Shown here piece after piece: positions 49,596 through 59,757 of a DNA stretch of 64,000 nucleotides (positions are counted from its first letter, which is position 1; the number at the start of each line of letters is the position of its first letter). The position numbers and the translations under genes are program-made. The stretch is from Hyalella azteca (taxonomy: Eukaryota > Arthropoda > Malacostraca > Amphipoda > Hyalellidae). The stretch spans positions 1-64,000 of the forward strand of contig NW_025941461.1 of the NCBI RefSeq assembly GCF_000764305.2, given 5' to 3'. The notes under the pieces are model-generated. The model saw only the letters and a program-made list of their open reading frames with translations. It ran no database searches and was not told the origin of the DNA.

Positions 49596-49747
49596 AAATA
49601 TAACTCAGTACTCACTGCAGTGAGTGGCAGAGAGCGTATTTTCTCGTCGACGAAAACTTGAGGTCACGGACGGACGGACAGACAGACAGACGGACATGGC
49701 GAGCACAATAGTGCATTTTTTTCCACAAATGAGAAAATTGGCTTAAA
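49596..49747 (+). repeat. dispersed repeat with GACA-rich core, copy 1
   Basis: A segment of about 150 bp runs from ATATAACTCAGTACTCACTG through a GACGGACAGACAGACA run to GAGAAAATTGGCTTAAAA. It matches 60601-60769 in the same orientation. It contains the 16-bp palindrome ACTCACTGCAGTGAGT. This is probably the tail of an uncharacterised interspersed element. Confidence 0.75.
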
Positions 49748-50420
49748 ATACAAATATATTTGAAAAGACAAACGATTACGCGCTTCACGAATGTATTATA
49801 CTACACTTTCTTCAAATTTTGTCCCTAAATCAGTGAAATCGTGCGCGCAATATTTTAAGTGATTAGAAAAGAAATAAGCCAGTAAATACTTGATCTATTT
49901 ATAGCTTCGAATTCTCGAAGCTACTATTCATTTTTTGTTCAATTCTTGCGCTTTTCTTCGTCNTGAAATAGTATACAATCCGCACATTGCCAATAAATAT
50001 TATTGTAGATGTCAATAACTGCATGTGCATCGCTAGGTATGCGAAATTATAAATCTAAATGCATACATACAAGGAAGACTCTAAAAATTATCTGAAAGTT
50101 AGTGGGATTGTTTCAAGTGTCCAGTTCAGCCTTCCACGTAGAACCAAAGCTGAATATTGAATATTGATATTTATGTTGAATGATTCAGGTCATATACATC
50201 TTCCACCTCCTTAAAAAATTCAATTTTTAATTAAGGAATGCTTCATTTTCGTATTTTGAAGAAGCTCCTTGGATTTGATTCGTTAGACAGTGAAGCCTTA
50301 TTCCAAACCGAATTCTCCTCGACTCAATTTCGAGCCGGTCTCTCAATATGCGGGGTTCTGAAGGACATTAAAATTTTGAACATGTTTGGGGGGGGGGGCA
50401 CCCTGCCACATTGCAACACT

Positions 50421-50662
50421 GAGCAGGGTGACCCAGTGGTTAAAGTTCAGAGTACCAAGATTGGAGCAGAGAGGTGCGGGTTCGATCCCAGCGACAGTTT
50501 CTGGTCAGAATCGGCGAGGAGGCCGGGCGGTTATAAGCACAGCAGGATTATAGCAGTGAGTTGCAAGTTCGAGACCGCAACAAGCTGTGAATATTCTGCG
50601 ATGTTAAGAATCGGCGACAGGCCTACGGCCTAATAAACGCTGAAACCGCTATTATTATTATG
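50421..50662 (+). mobile_element. tRNA-derived SINE
   Basis: An RNA polymerase III A box (TGACCCAGTGG, 50429-50439) is followed 40 bases later by a B box (GGTTCGATCCC, 50479-50489), then an unrelated body with GGCGACAGGCCTACGGCC. It ends in an ATTATTATTATT tail. This is the usual plan of a tRNA-derived SINE: tRNA-like head, family-specific body, simple-repeat tail. It is not a functional tRNA, since the acceptor stem does not pair and the body continues past the head. Confidence 0.7.
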
Positions 50663-50825
50663 TTCTTTAATCTAAATCAACGGGAAAGATGGAAGCCCAA
50701 AATATTGGCATGAATTATATTCATATTTTTATCTAGGTTGCTAGCCCTATTCTATTCGTCACAGTGTTGTGTTTAATGACTATGCAATTAGCGTTGCAGG
50801 TTTGTCGGCAGTTAGAAGGAGCTTT

Positions 50826-50861
50826 ACTATCATCAAATGATTACTATCATTTGATGATAGT
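50826..50861. other. perfect 15-bp hairpin
   Basis: ACTATCATCAAATGA, a six-base loop TTACTA, then the exact reverse complement. No terminator-like or element context is visible. Confidence 0.8.
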
Positions 50862-51309
50862 AATAATGTGTTTTTACCGTATTCCGAACCATGAGTACCT
50901 TTTTAGATACGAAATCTGAAAAATTATAGCAATTTATGGGCTAGTATATAATTTATGATAGTAATTTTAATATTAGCATCATAATAATTTTCGAGTACGA
51001 ATCGAAATAAAATGATATCGTCCAATCGAGAAAATGTCACATAAAATTTCTAAAATTAGCTTCAAACTAAAAAGCATGTAGGTAGAAATACAAATCCAAA
51101 TTTCCAACAATTCGTTCCGTGTACGTCTTTCGTCCTACGTGTACAATACGTGTACACTATTCAATTCACACAACAATTCGTCATTACGTGTACACTGTAC
51201 AGAAAAGGACGAAATGGCTGCATAAATACACCGAGCTCCTTCTGCCCAGCCTAGTCTCAAGATTATTCTCTTGACAAAGCTCACATATTTTCGCATCATT
51301 ACCAACACA

Positions 51310-51425
51310 ACATGACTGCACGTACTTACCCATCACCATCACACAGGCACGCAATATAAACAGTTGCATCACAAATAAAAAACGAAAGCAATATTTCTTC
51401 CACCCACCAACTATCAAGCATTCCT
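51310..51425 (-). other. possible next exon with hydrophobic segment
   Basis: On the minus strand, TTCGTTGTTTTGCTAAG ends at about 51426 and is followed by a phase-0 frame reading ECLIVGGWKKYCFRFLFVMQ. The frame then continues hydrophobic to GATGG|GTAAGTAC near 51328. The phase fits the preceding 801-base exon. The segment could be a membrane span. The evidence is two splice sites and phase only. Confidence 0.22.
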
Positions 51426-51580
51426 TAGCAAAACAACGAACGAATACTCATATGTATTATGGACGCTAAATTTTTAAGCAAAAAAACTTTAATTCATAAA
51501 ATTGGAAGCCAGAAACATGAAATTTACGTCTAAAGGTATTGACCTAGAATTTATAAGCGAAGAAAACGTAAAGGATATAA

Positions 51581-51946
51581 ATTTCCATGGCGTTTTCTTT
51601 GCTTTTCAATTCTGGTGAACTGACAACTTAAGCAGATACGATATTTTACCAATGCTTTGTGCGCGTGAATCTTCTGCATGCAGGTGAGGTAGAGATGCAG
51701 CTGCCTCCGCTGGTCATCGCTCAGGTCTTGGCAGCAGACGCTACCGTCATCCCGAACAAAAGATTTCCATGACGTTTTCTTTGCTTTTAAATTCTAGTTG
51801 AACTGACATATTAAGCAGATACGATATTTTACCAATGCTTTGTGCGCGTGAATCTTCTGCATGCAGGTGAGGTAGAGATGCAGCTGCCGCCGCTGGTCAT
51901 CGCTCAGGTCTTGGCAGCAGACGCTACCGTCATCCCGAACAAAAGA
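51581..51946. repeat. 182-bp tandem duplication across an exon-intron boundary
   Basis: The block 51763-51946, which contains the last 37 codons of the large exon, its donor and about 65 bases of intron, is repeated immediately downstream on the minus strand at 51581-51762. In the exonic part I see one difference (CTCC versus CGCC in plus-strand terms), which is synonymous at an Arg codon. The intronic part has several differences and an indel. Confidence 0.93.
51650..51778 (-). pseudogene. partial duplicate of the exon end, frame intact
   Basis: The duplicated block preserves 37 codons plus the donor (GTAAAA at 51649). If the A-rich AAAAGCAAAG at 51779 serves as acceptor, a 129-base exon results that starts and ends in phase 0. 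It could then be inserted in frame after the full exon across a 54-base intron. The acceptor has no pyrimidine tract, so the likelier view is a non-functional copy. Confidence 0.35.
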
Positions 51947-52633
51947 TGGTCTTCGTACAACGTTGCTGTGGCTTGAACTTTCAAACACGATGTGGTTGGA
52001 TCCCAAAGACGAGTATTCAGATTCTTCGTTGAATATAAATGTATGGCTGATAGCGGGCGACACGCATTGGGATCCTTCAGGTGACTCGATGGCAATTGTG
52101 GGAAAATGACTGAGTCGTTTTTGGCAAACAGATTCCTGGGAGCGGACCTCGCTCCTCACCATGGACAGCGAGATGGGGGAGCAGCAGCGCACAGAGCTCC
52201 CCCGTACTCTGAACTCCCCAGAGTTCATGAGGTCCCCGAAGCTGCCGCCGTCGCTGAGACGCCCTTTGGACCCGGTGGCGTTCTGCGCGCGACCCAGAGG
52301 CGAACAGGAGCGAGCGCGCAGACTGCTCTGATGCCGAAGCAGGTTCTCTGGAATGGCCCCAGGTGAATGCAAATAACTGCGTGGAACGAGTCTTGAAATA
52401 GCGGGAGAACTGACGCTTTTTCGCCTGTCAGTCCTGCAGAAAGCCGTAGTGAGAGGGCGGCTCGAGCGCCGCCCAGGGAAAGTTCTCATGAAAGCAGCGT
52501 CGTCCAAAGAAGTCTCATCGTCGAGGTCGTGGTCACAGGACCGCATGGACACCAGCGAGGCTTTCAGGGGATGGATGAGAGCGAAACTCAGAGGATGCGA
52601 CTCCAGAGATGTCGTTGAAACAAAGGCCGACAT
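51833..52633 (-). CDS. large Ser/Arg-rich exon, unknown protein
   Basis: On the minus strand an ATG at 52633 (A at -3) opens 267 codons to a clean donor, CATTG|GTAAAAT, at 51833/51832. Without splicing the frame would stop 12 codons later. The product starts MSAFVSTTSLESHPLSF. It has an acidic patch around residues 33-46 and many basic-serine motifs typical of AGC/CaMK-type phosphorylation (RRKSVS near residue 71, RRPSF near 228). It ends in a helical QRRQLHLYLTCMQKIH segment. The exon has far higher G+C than its flanks. Just 5' of the ATG, an in-frame TGA means this is either the first coding exon or one entered through a weak GAG| acceptor in phase 1. It may belong to the same transcription unit as the exons at 60.3-63.1 kb. 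I do not recognise the family; the composition suggests a cytoplasmic regulatory region of a signalling or channel-type protein. Confidence 0.65.
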
Positions 52634-52639
52634 GATTCC

Positions 52640-54010
52640 TCACTCCTAACAGTTCTTAGTTCAATTAGTTCACTGCCGGTGGCTAGGTTACTGTGCACAC
52701 AATATTTGTTCACTAAAGAAGTTACAACTCAGTCGGCTACACACACAGCTGCATGAGAACAAGGTTTTTTAAATGTAAATATTCTTTTTCTTGCAGATAA
52801 AAATCGGCTTTATAATGGGCACAAATTGTAATAAAATCACAAACGCTTGTTATGCAACTGGGAGTCACTTCAGGAGAGATAATAGATAATAAATAAGTGA
52901 ACGTATGAAGACTGAAATTACACACGTTTATATTATTGTAACAACTACACATGCTGCGTAAAAAATTGAACGCGCTAGTGCTGACGTTCATGTTTTAAAG
53001 AGATAATTTAAGGAGCAATTAAGTAAATAATTCAGCGATTGAAATTGTGACGACTAAATTTAAATTTATCAATGATGGAGGCTCTACCAGCTGAAATCAC
53101 CAACCGGGCAACGAGTACAGGCGACAACAGTCGAGTGACTGACATTTTCAGAAGAAATTGTCCACACTCGCCTACCAAGCCATAACAACTATAAGGCACC
53201 GTGAGCTGGAAGTCATGCAGTTCATGAAAACAAAATTACATGAAATATGAGCTTAGACGCTCAAAATTAACGGTCAATAACTACTGGTAACACTAAAATT
53301 AACTCCATCAATCACATGCGTTGAGCCAGAATTCACGATAACGAATCGGTTCCGATGACTATATGCAATTACGATGTCTATTCCGTACATCATAGGAATA
53401 ACGAAAAAATCAACCACACCGAAAACACCGTGTTGATTATCCTTGGATGACGAAAAGGTCGGCAACACAAAAAATCATCGTATCAATTGTGATCATCAAA
53501 GCAATCACGAAAAGGTCAACCACACAAACGATCGCCGTATTTCAACAGGTCATCATAGGAATAACATAGACCACAGGTCGTGGAGAGCTGAGGGGAGCAA
53601 CTGAGCAGGTGTAGAGCCGTAAAGCAGCTCTAGCAAATGAAGCAGCTGTCGCATACACACACTGCTAAACCATCACTCTCACGACCTCATTAATCATAAA
53701 ACTGTGGATTGTGCGCACCAATTGAGCACACAGCTGCTAGACGATCATAATCCCCCTCAGTCTAATAGCTATGAAGAACAATAGCATTCCAACATTACAC
53801 TGGCTATTATTAATATCACTACCGACACTATCATTTTTTCCATTAATCCTAATTATTGACTTAGAACCTCATGCATTAGGAAATTAACCAAAATGGCTTC
53901 CACTACAGCTACTCGAACAATAATAATTGGTGATCGATAAATAAAAGATTGATTGGTGATTGATAAATTAAACTAAATTGTGAATGACTTAACTCTATGT
54001 GTTCAGAATG
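52640..54010. other. non-coding sequence
   Basis: No exon-like patch is seen. Near-repeated words at 53400-53560 (CGAAAAGGTCGGCAACACA and CGAAAAGGTCAACCACACA, among others) suggest a decayed repeat of about 65 bp. Confidence 0.35.
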
Positions 54011-54013
54011 TGA

Positions 54014-54193
54014 ATGTGGCAGTTTTATGCATGTTTGATTGAAGACCAGAGCATGCTTTTTTTAACAATCTTCTTGTTCGTCTTTTCAATGAGTCGAACC
54101 AAATTTCTAGCTGGAGCCGGGAGAGTTATAGACATCAATAGCCTGGCACATATAATGGTAACTCCATTACTCAATGAACGTTGTCAAGTATGA
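54014..54193 (+). CDS. 59-codon ORF with a membrane or signal segment
   Basis: An ATG at 54014 (MWQFYACLIEDQS) or the internal ATG at 54053 (MLFLTIFLFVFSMSRTKF) opens a frame to TGA at 54191. The second start gives a classic short hydrophobic core followed by Ser-Met-Ser-Arg-Thr-Lys, like a signal peptide or anchor. The remainder, AGRVIDINSLAHIM, reaches a possible donor (ATG|GTAACT at 54158). It could be a small membrane peptide gene or the first exon of a secreted protein. It lies between minus-strand exons, so it would be nested or intergenic. A second small frame (54174-54272, MNVVKYEGASIADDMWRN) overlaps it in another phase. Confidence 0.28.
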   Translation: MWQFYACLIEDQSMLFLTIFLFVFSMSRTKFLAGAGRVIDINSLAHIMVTPLLNERCQV

Positions 54194-54279
54194 GGGAGCG
54201 TCGATAGCAGACGACATGTGGAGAAACGATGCGGGTGACAGCGCCCTGATGATGTCAGACCTCCACCACTAGCTATCAA

Positions 54280-56180
54280 ACATTCACTTTTTATGTAATA
54301 ATTGACACAATAACATTTTACACGATATAAATATATAATAATAATAATAATATACACGATCTACACGATAATATTTTGTAACAATAAACTGTTTTTCGAC
54401 ACCATGAAAAAAAATTCTAATTGACTTCATCGAAATCGATTTTTTGAACGTTAACTCTTCTTTTTTGCGTGAATATCCATAAGAATTCTTTATGGCACTA
54501 ATAGCTTGGGGCTCATAACATAAGCATGATAGATTTGAAATGAAAATAAATCATGGGGGCGATTCAGATGCAACGAGTCTCTTAATAAGAAAATATTCTT
54601 ATTGCGAAAATAAGACGATTCTTCATGACTCAAGTCGATAAAACAATTTAATAGTTTAAAGTCTATTAATAAAGAGCACATAAATATTTTCAACATAGCT
54701 GATAATTTCACGGTGAATAATATAATTATAATGATTCGTCAAAGTTTCATGTTGTGAGGCAACATGAAATAAAATCTTACAAAAATTTAGGAACAAAAAT
54801 ATGAAAAACAAGAAAAATCACATTTATATAAAAGAGACTTTCAGAAAAACTGACTGTATAATTTCCTGACTATCTGACGAATGATGCTATCGCCCACTAT
54901 TGTTAAGAACTATTCCGCGCTAGCGGAAAATATAAAAAAGTGGAAAATATAAAAAATACAAAAAGTCCGCTTAAATATAAGAAAGTGATAAAAAATATGC
55001 ATCAGGTTCACCAGCTTGCGAATAATACGTTCCCAAATGCACGAATAATGAATGCAGTCCGTAAAGCATAACTACACATGCGAGCATAAAGGCTATTTAT
55101 TATTCCAAGTCAACATTTTCCAACAATTCTTGCTTCGGTCCTGTGAGTTTGCAAAGGACTGCATGTCTTGTGATGAATGTAAGTTTGACTGAGATCGTAA
55201 AGTTGACCTTATACGATTGTAATACTAACAATCGCAAACCTCAATTATCACCTTAAAAGGGTGATAGCCCCCTTCTACTAACGCATCGTAATAACTAATG
55301 AGTTTTTTCGTGGATTAGCGTTCGGAATGAGCTTAATTATATCATCTTTATTCTTCGTTCGAATATTCCAAAAATATGACCAGGAGAAAACGTGCAGCAG
55401 AAACAAGAACAGATTAAAAGTATGGAGCCTTATCTGTACACTGTACAGTGTACAAGTGTTCAGGTTTGTGGTGGTCAAGGTTAGACTGGAACACAGCTGT
55501 GAGTGACGAAAACATGTGCCTTGTCTCTAATTTTGTGAGTGTCACAGCCCACTTCATTATGAAGTGAAACAGAAGAATAAATGATTCCGGCAGTGAAGTG
55601 AGGACGTTGATAAAGTCTGGCATTGAAGAGATTTGAAACAAGAGAGTATAACTAGGGAACCTTGGAGATATAAAGTGCAGCCCTCAGACTGGCAAGGTCA
55701 ACTTCTTTCAAAGTAACATACATATATAATTGCCGACAGCGAATGCGAGTGACTAATACTTTAGTGAAATATCTAGCAAGTAGATATTCATGAGTCAAGA
55801 CATGGGTCCTAATAGATTTTGTGAGACCCAGGAATGAATCTATTATTATAGAATAGAAGCGAGGAAAGATTTCACAAATAATGAAAATTTCATTAAACAA
55901 GGATTATCTTTAGGTTTTTTCACATTCATTGCGTACAATTTTTAGAACAAAAGGTACATAGTTGGTAGGGTCGAGAAATAGGTAGGGGTCCAGGGATTCG
56001 AACGATAGAACGATCTGCTACATCGTAACTATAATACACCTTGATGATACTAACTGCTTACTGTTTGTCTCAATTAGGAATCAAAATCCTCATTTTAGAG
56101 TGAAAGCTTAGCTTTTGTTGTTGTATACACATAGTGAGAAGTGTTGTGCTCAGCATATAAATGCAATCTAATTAACGTTT
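54280..56180. other. non-coding AT-rich sequence
   Basis: Nothing gene-like is visible. A B-box-like GGGATTCGAACG at 55991 lacks an A box at tRNA spacing. Confidence 0.35.
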
Positions 56181-56192
56181 TCCTTTGCGCCA

Positions 56193-56338
56193 GGGGCCAT
56201 ACTTTCAAAATTCGCTAAGTGAACGTAATTACTTACGCTCTATTTTCTTATCTATGATTGGTAGATTTTGCTTGAAAGACCGTCAATGATTGGCTGGTGA
56301 ACTTACAATCTCTTAACTTTTTTTGAAAATATGGCCCC
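56193..56338. mobile_element. 146-bp MITE with 18-bp inverted repeats
   Basis: The left end GGGGCCATACTTTCAAAA is mirrored by TTTTGAAAATATGGCCCC with one mismatch. The interior, with TCTATGATTGGTAGATTT and then CGTCAATGATTGGCTGG, aligns with the right arm of the copies at 28.6-29.2 kb, so this is the same family in its compact form. It has a single GTGAACGTAATTACTTACG unit where those copies carry an expanded array. I could not define a target-site duplication. Confidence 0.75.
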
Positions 56339-56667
56339 AGGTAATTACAGAAGGCCCGCAAACTAGTTGTACCTTGGCACAATCGAATCGGACATATCGC
56401 ATCAACATGACCTCCGTACTTACAAAAAAATTAAGTTAACGGGAATTATCCCAGATTCAATTCTACACCCACGATGTCGACGGATTAGCATCAATTAATG
56501 GTAAAAAAATTTCCTAGCAACTCACACAAATAAGACAATATATGATAAATTGTAATTAAATCGAGAATGTATAATGCATTTTTCTAACGACTTCGTAAAC
56601 ACGCGCGAATAAACGTTGATAAATACAACATTTCGAATAATAAGTAGCACAACAGCAGCACTAAGCA

Positions 56668-56737
56668 AGACACACCAACACGTCAGCACTAGCGCAGCAC
56701 TAAGACACACCAACACGTCAGCACTAGCACAGCACTA
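56668..56737. repeat. 35-bp tandem duplication
   Basis: Two nearly perfect copies of a 35-bp unit containing CACACCAACACGTCAGCACT lie just upstream (in plus-strand terms) of a GC-rich patch. Confidence 0.9.
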
Positions 56738-56860
56738 ACTGGACGCTGTCGCCTACCGAGCGGTCACTTCGGCTGCCATAGCGCGGGCGCTGTCCCGCTC
56801 CTTCTCTCGCCCTCTCGCTCCCTCGCCCTAATGTCATTTACGCACCACTTGTTTGCTTTC
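56738..56860 (-). promoter_or_regulatory. GC-rich patch with GAGA-type motifs, possible minus-strand start region
   Basis: On the minus strand the segment reads GAGGGAGCGAGAGGGCGAGA and then an ATG (ATGGCAGCCGAAGTGACC) that reaches a possible donor, CTCG|GTAGGC, after seven codons. GAGAG clusters are typical of GAGA-factor promoters in arthropods. It could be the 5' end of the transcript that contains the 801-base exon, but the phases of the two do not fit directly. It may equally be an unrelated CpG-rich element. Confidence 0.3.
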
Positions 56861-56899
56861 TTGTGGGCTGAGGTTCCCTAGATTAATTTGATGCAATGT

Positions 56900-57430
56900 A
56901 CTGATATATTTTATAGGAAAATTAATATAGAAAGTGTTCATTTCTGAAAAATAATCATGTAAGTGTTCCTTTCTGCTGTGGCTTGGCCGTATCACCAGCG
57001 CATATGAAGCAATTTCACTTGGAATATTTTTTATTTATTTTATCGTAACTACTTTTTAATTAATGACGAAATGTTTCGCTTGACTGCTTGATTCCGCTCA
57101 CAATGGATTCGATGAACTCTTATCAGAAAATTTGTGAGCTCAGAAAAAGATGTCACAAGAAGGCATTCGGACTAAGCCCATTCTCTACAACAGAATATGT
57201 TTATAGCACCTTATATGGCGAACAGTATACCAAACTGTAGTAAACGTTATCCCTACCGTGTAGTCATTTTCCATATAGTTTCTATTGTATATGACGTCAG
57301 TTTCCTCATTGTTTTGGTGAACATTACTTTCATTCCAGATCAAATTATCGTCAACTCATTTTTCACTTATTTTTTATCAACTTATTTTCATTTTACGAAT
57401 TTTCCCATCAACTCTCAATCCCCCCGTTGG
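56900..57430. other. non-coding; one open frame leading into arrays
   Basis: A plus-strand frame, 57197-57646 (149 codons), contains a hydrophobic first half and then reads through the 33-bp array. It has an ATG start but most of its length is explained by repeat and AT-rich sequence. I do not call a gene. Confidence 0.3.
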
Positions 57431-57460
57431 GACTGTAATAAAACTGCTGGGTCCCCCCAC

Positions 57461-57552
57461 CACACAAGTCCCCGCAGTCTCCGTCCCTCCCACCACACAA
57501 GTCCCCGCAGTCTCCGTCCCTCCCACCACACAAGTCCCCGCAGTCTCCGTAT
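57461..57552. repeat. 33-bp C-rich minisatellite, about 3 copies
   Basis: Near-identical units of CCCACCACACAAGTCCCCGC plus AGTCTCCGTCCCT. 33 bp equals 11 codons. Confidence 0.93.
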
Positions 57553-57582
57553 CATTTCACCGCCGCTGCGTCGTGTTGACGT

Positions 57583-58020
57583 AAAAATTGGACGACGTAA
57601 ATTCTACTATAAATTAAATAAATTCGTAAATTCTGCGACGACGTAAATTCTACAATAAATTAAATAAATTCGTAAATTCTGCGACGACGTTAATTCTACC
57701 ATAAATTAAATAAATTCGTAAATTCTGCGACGACGTAAATTCTACCATAAATTAAATAAATTCGTAAATTCTGCGACGACGTAAATTCTATCATAAATTA
57801 AATAAATTCGTTAACTCTGCGACGACGTAAATTCTACAATAAATTTAATAAATTCGTAAATTCTGCGACGACGTAAATTCTACAATAAATTTAATAAATT
57901 CGTAAATTCTGCGACGACGTAAATTCTACCATAAATAAATAAATTCGTAAATTCTGCGACGACGTAAATTTTACCATGAATAAATATATTCGTAAATTCT
58001 GCGACGACGTAAATTCTAAC
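57583..58020. repeat. 46-bp minisatellite, about 9 copies
   Basis: The unit contains GCGACGACGTAAATTCTACC followed by ATAAATTAAATAAATTCGTAAATTCT. The second half resembles the first half's TAAATTCT motif. Copies are highly similar, with a 4-bp deletion in the last two units. Confidence 0.95.
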
Positions 58021-58029
58021 TGTTAGAAC

Positions 58030-59390
58030 ACACGGAACATGCCAGCCTATTTATTATTCATCTAAACTCATGATTAATGGTTAATGGCGTTGATGGTTTC
58101 CAATATTCTTTGGTAGTAGGTAGCATTTGGGTTAAGGTTAACTGAATAGTTTCACCGATTAAATATAATGCCTGTTAATCTTAATTACAAATAGCTTGCC
58201 CAAAACTGAACGTTATCAGATTCGCGGGCCAAGCAATGAATAGAAACATGAGAATAAACAAAATATTGTTTTATTTTATGGCGCCATAATAACAAATTAT
58301 TATCAAAGTTGCCGACTAAAAAAAACTAAAACAACGCAATAACTAAGTATATTCTAGATGTGCCCAGGTGCTGGAAAATGTAAATAGTATGTTTATTTTT
58401 TCGCCGAAAATAAGGCGCTTGTAAGAACAAAAACACAACAGCCGACGGGCGACCAACAAAGGGACTCTTCCCAACTTTGTTATTGCAACATTTTGTAATT
58501 TCAGAAATCAAAGTTCTAGGACCGAAGTGTATACAGAATTTTTCGTTGATAGCACGGCCGCGCCGCGTTGTACGTGAATTTCGAAGGGACAACGTCTAGT
58601 ACAAGTTGACCTCATTGAAAAAAAATTCGAGATCGATACGAAATTTCGTTTACCAATTTGCAAGTGGTCAGCTCAAAGCCGAGTACATGTACACATACAG
58701 AGTAACATTCACCAAAAAAACATTTCAACAATGAAGTAAGAAGAAAAGTATGAAGATCACTAATCAGATTCTCTTGAACATTCATGAGATCATTTACATT
58801 CTCTCATTTTGGTTTTGCAACAGCCAAAAATCTTAGCGTATTGTGTTAATTCGAAGGATAACGTACGTATCCGTGCAATACGGATACGGTGAAAGCATCA
58901 GCAAACGAATAATACACTTGCACTTGCGGCTTTAAACATACCGGAGTAACTTTTTAATGTGGATTCACAAGTTCAGGCTTAGTTAAATCTCCGAAATAAA
59001 AATATTCACTTGTAATACCACAATTATTTATTGGTCCCGACAATAATCAGATTTATATATAACTGAAACAAATTATTCCATCTCTTCCTAAAAGTTAATG
59101 TGCCTGTCCATCATTGGCTTAACAGTGGATTGATGTTAAAAAATTGCCTGAAAATTTTATAGAAACCACAGTCTAACTCTAATGGAAAATTATAAACAAC
59201 ATATGCTAAAAGAAAACGTGGCCGTGTCATGATTATTTCAAATATTAAATGCACGTAAAAACGATCTAATTATTAATGATTAAAGCAAAATTTCCCCAAG
59301 CGCAGTTTCTCAAGGCAATAAAGCACGTCTGTCAAGCGATGAAAACAAGCGATTAAAAATTAAGAAACGACTTTTTTGCAACATATTGGA
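58030..59390. other. non-coding AT-rich sequence
   Basis: No exon-like patch is seen. The minus-strand frame 58326-58592 (88 codons) has no consistent splice or start support. Confidence 0.35.
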
Positions 59391-59406
59391 CAAATACTGA
59401 GGAGAG

Positions 59407-59757
59407 ATGCACGTGAAAAGAAAATTGGTCTTATGTGTCGCTTTTGCTGCGATTTTTATGTTACCCAAGCATATCTCATATCTTGGGTCAGAATGTTCAG
59501 AACTGAGCCCCGGATGTCCTTTGATATACAACAGTGTGCCTCTTAACTTAATTGATAGCATATTGATAATAAGAACAAACAGCTCATATGATAATCAAAT
59601 GGATAATTCGCATTTATATCTAGGTACAAAAAGTCCACTCTATTTCAGTTCAGATGCAATAGGCAGGAAAGATTACATGTATGAAGTTAGAAAGCTGAAC
59701 TCACCTGGACCTAAAATAAATTACTTGGTTTATCACCGTAATCGATCCCTACGTTAA
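59407..59757 (+). CDS. 116-codon ORF, putative secreted or type II membrane protein
   Basis: An ATG at 59407 opens MHVKRKLVLCVAFAAIFMLP. This is a basic N-terminus followed by a hydrophobic core of about 13 residues, the pattern of a signal peptide or type II anchor. The rest (to TAA at 59755) has evenly mixed composition. There is a Cys pair in CSELSPGC near residues 30-38, N-glycosylation-type sites (NSS near residue 59, a second near the C-terminal NRS), and a Lys/Arg-rich end. Golgi enzymes such as glycosyl- or sulfotransferases start this way, but no catalytic domain follows. The frame may therefore be a first exon or a small secreted protein. It lies opposite a minus-strand gene region. 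No family is recognised. Confidence 0.4.
   Translation: MHVKRKLVLCVAFAAIFMLPKHISYLGSECSELSPGCPLIYNSVPLNLIDSILIIRTNSSYDNQMDNSHLYLGTKSPLYFSSDAIGRKDYMYEVRKLNSPGPKINYLVYHRNRSLR

Noticed and set aside
51184..51417. Secreted neuropeptide-like frame with a GRR cleavage-type motif
   Set aside because: The only long start is TTG, the internal ATG gives a weak signal peptide, and a strong donor cuts the frame before the GRR. An internal exon is the more consistent reading.
52106..52366. 86-codon plus-strand frame inside the large minus-strand exon
   Set aside because: Antisense shadow of the 267-codon exon; no independent signals.
55980..56030. tRNA-like B box (GGGATTCGAACG)
   Set aside because: No A box at proper spacing on either strand and no tRNA cloverleaf.
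57197..57646. 149-codon plus-strand frame
   Set aside because: It has an ATG, but half is AT-rich low-information sequence and the rest reads the 33-bp C-rich array. No splice or promoter support.
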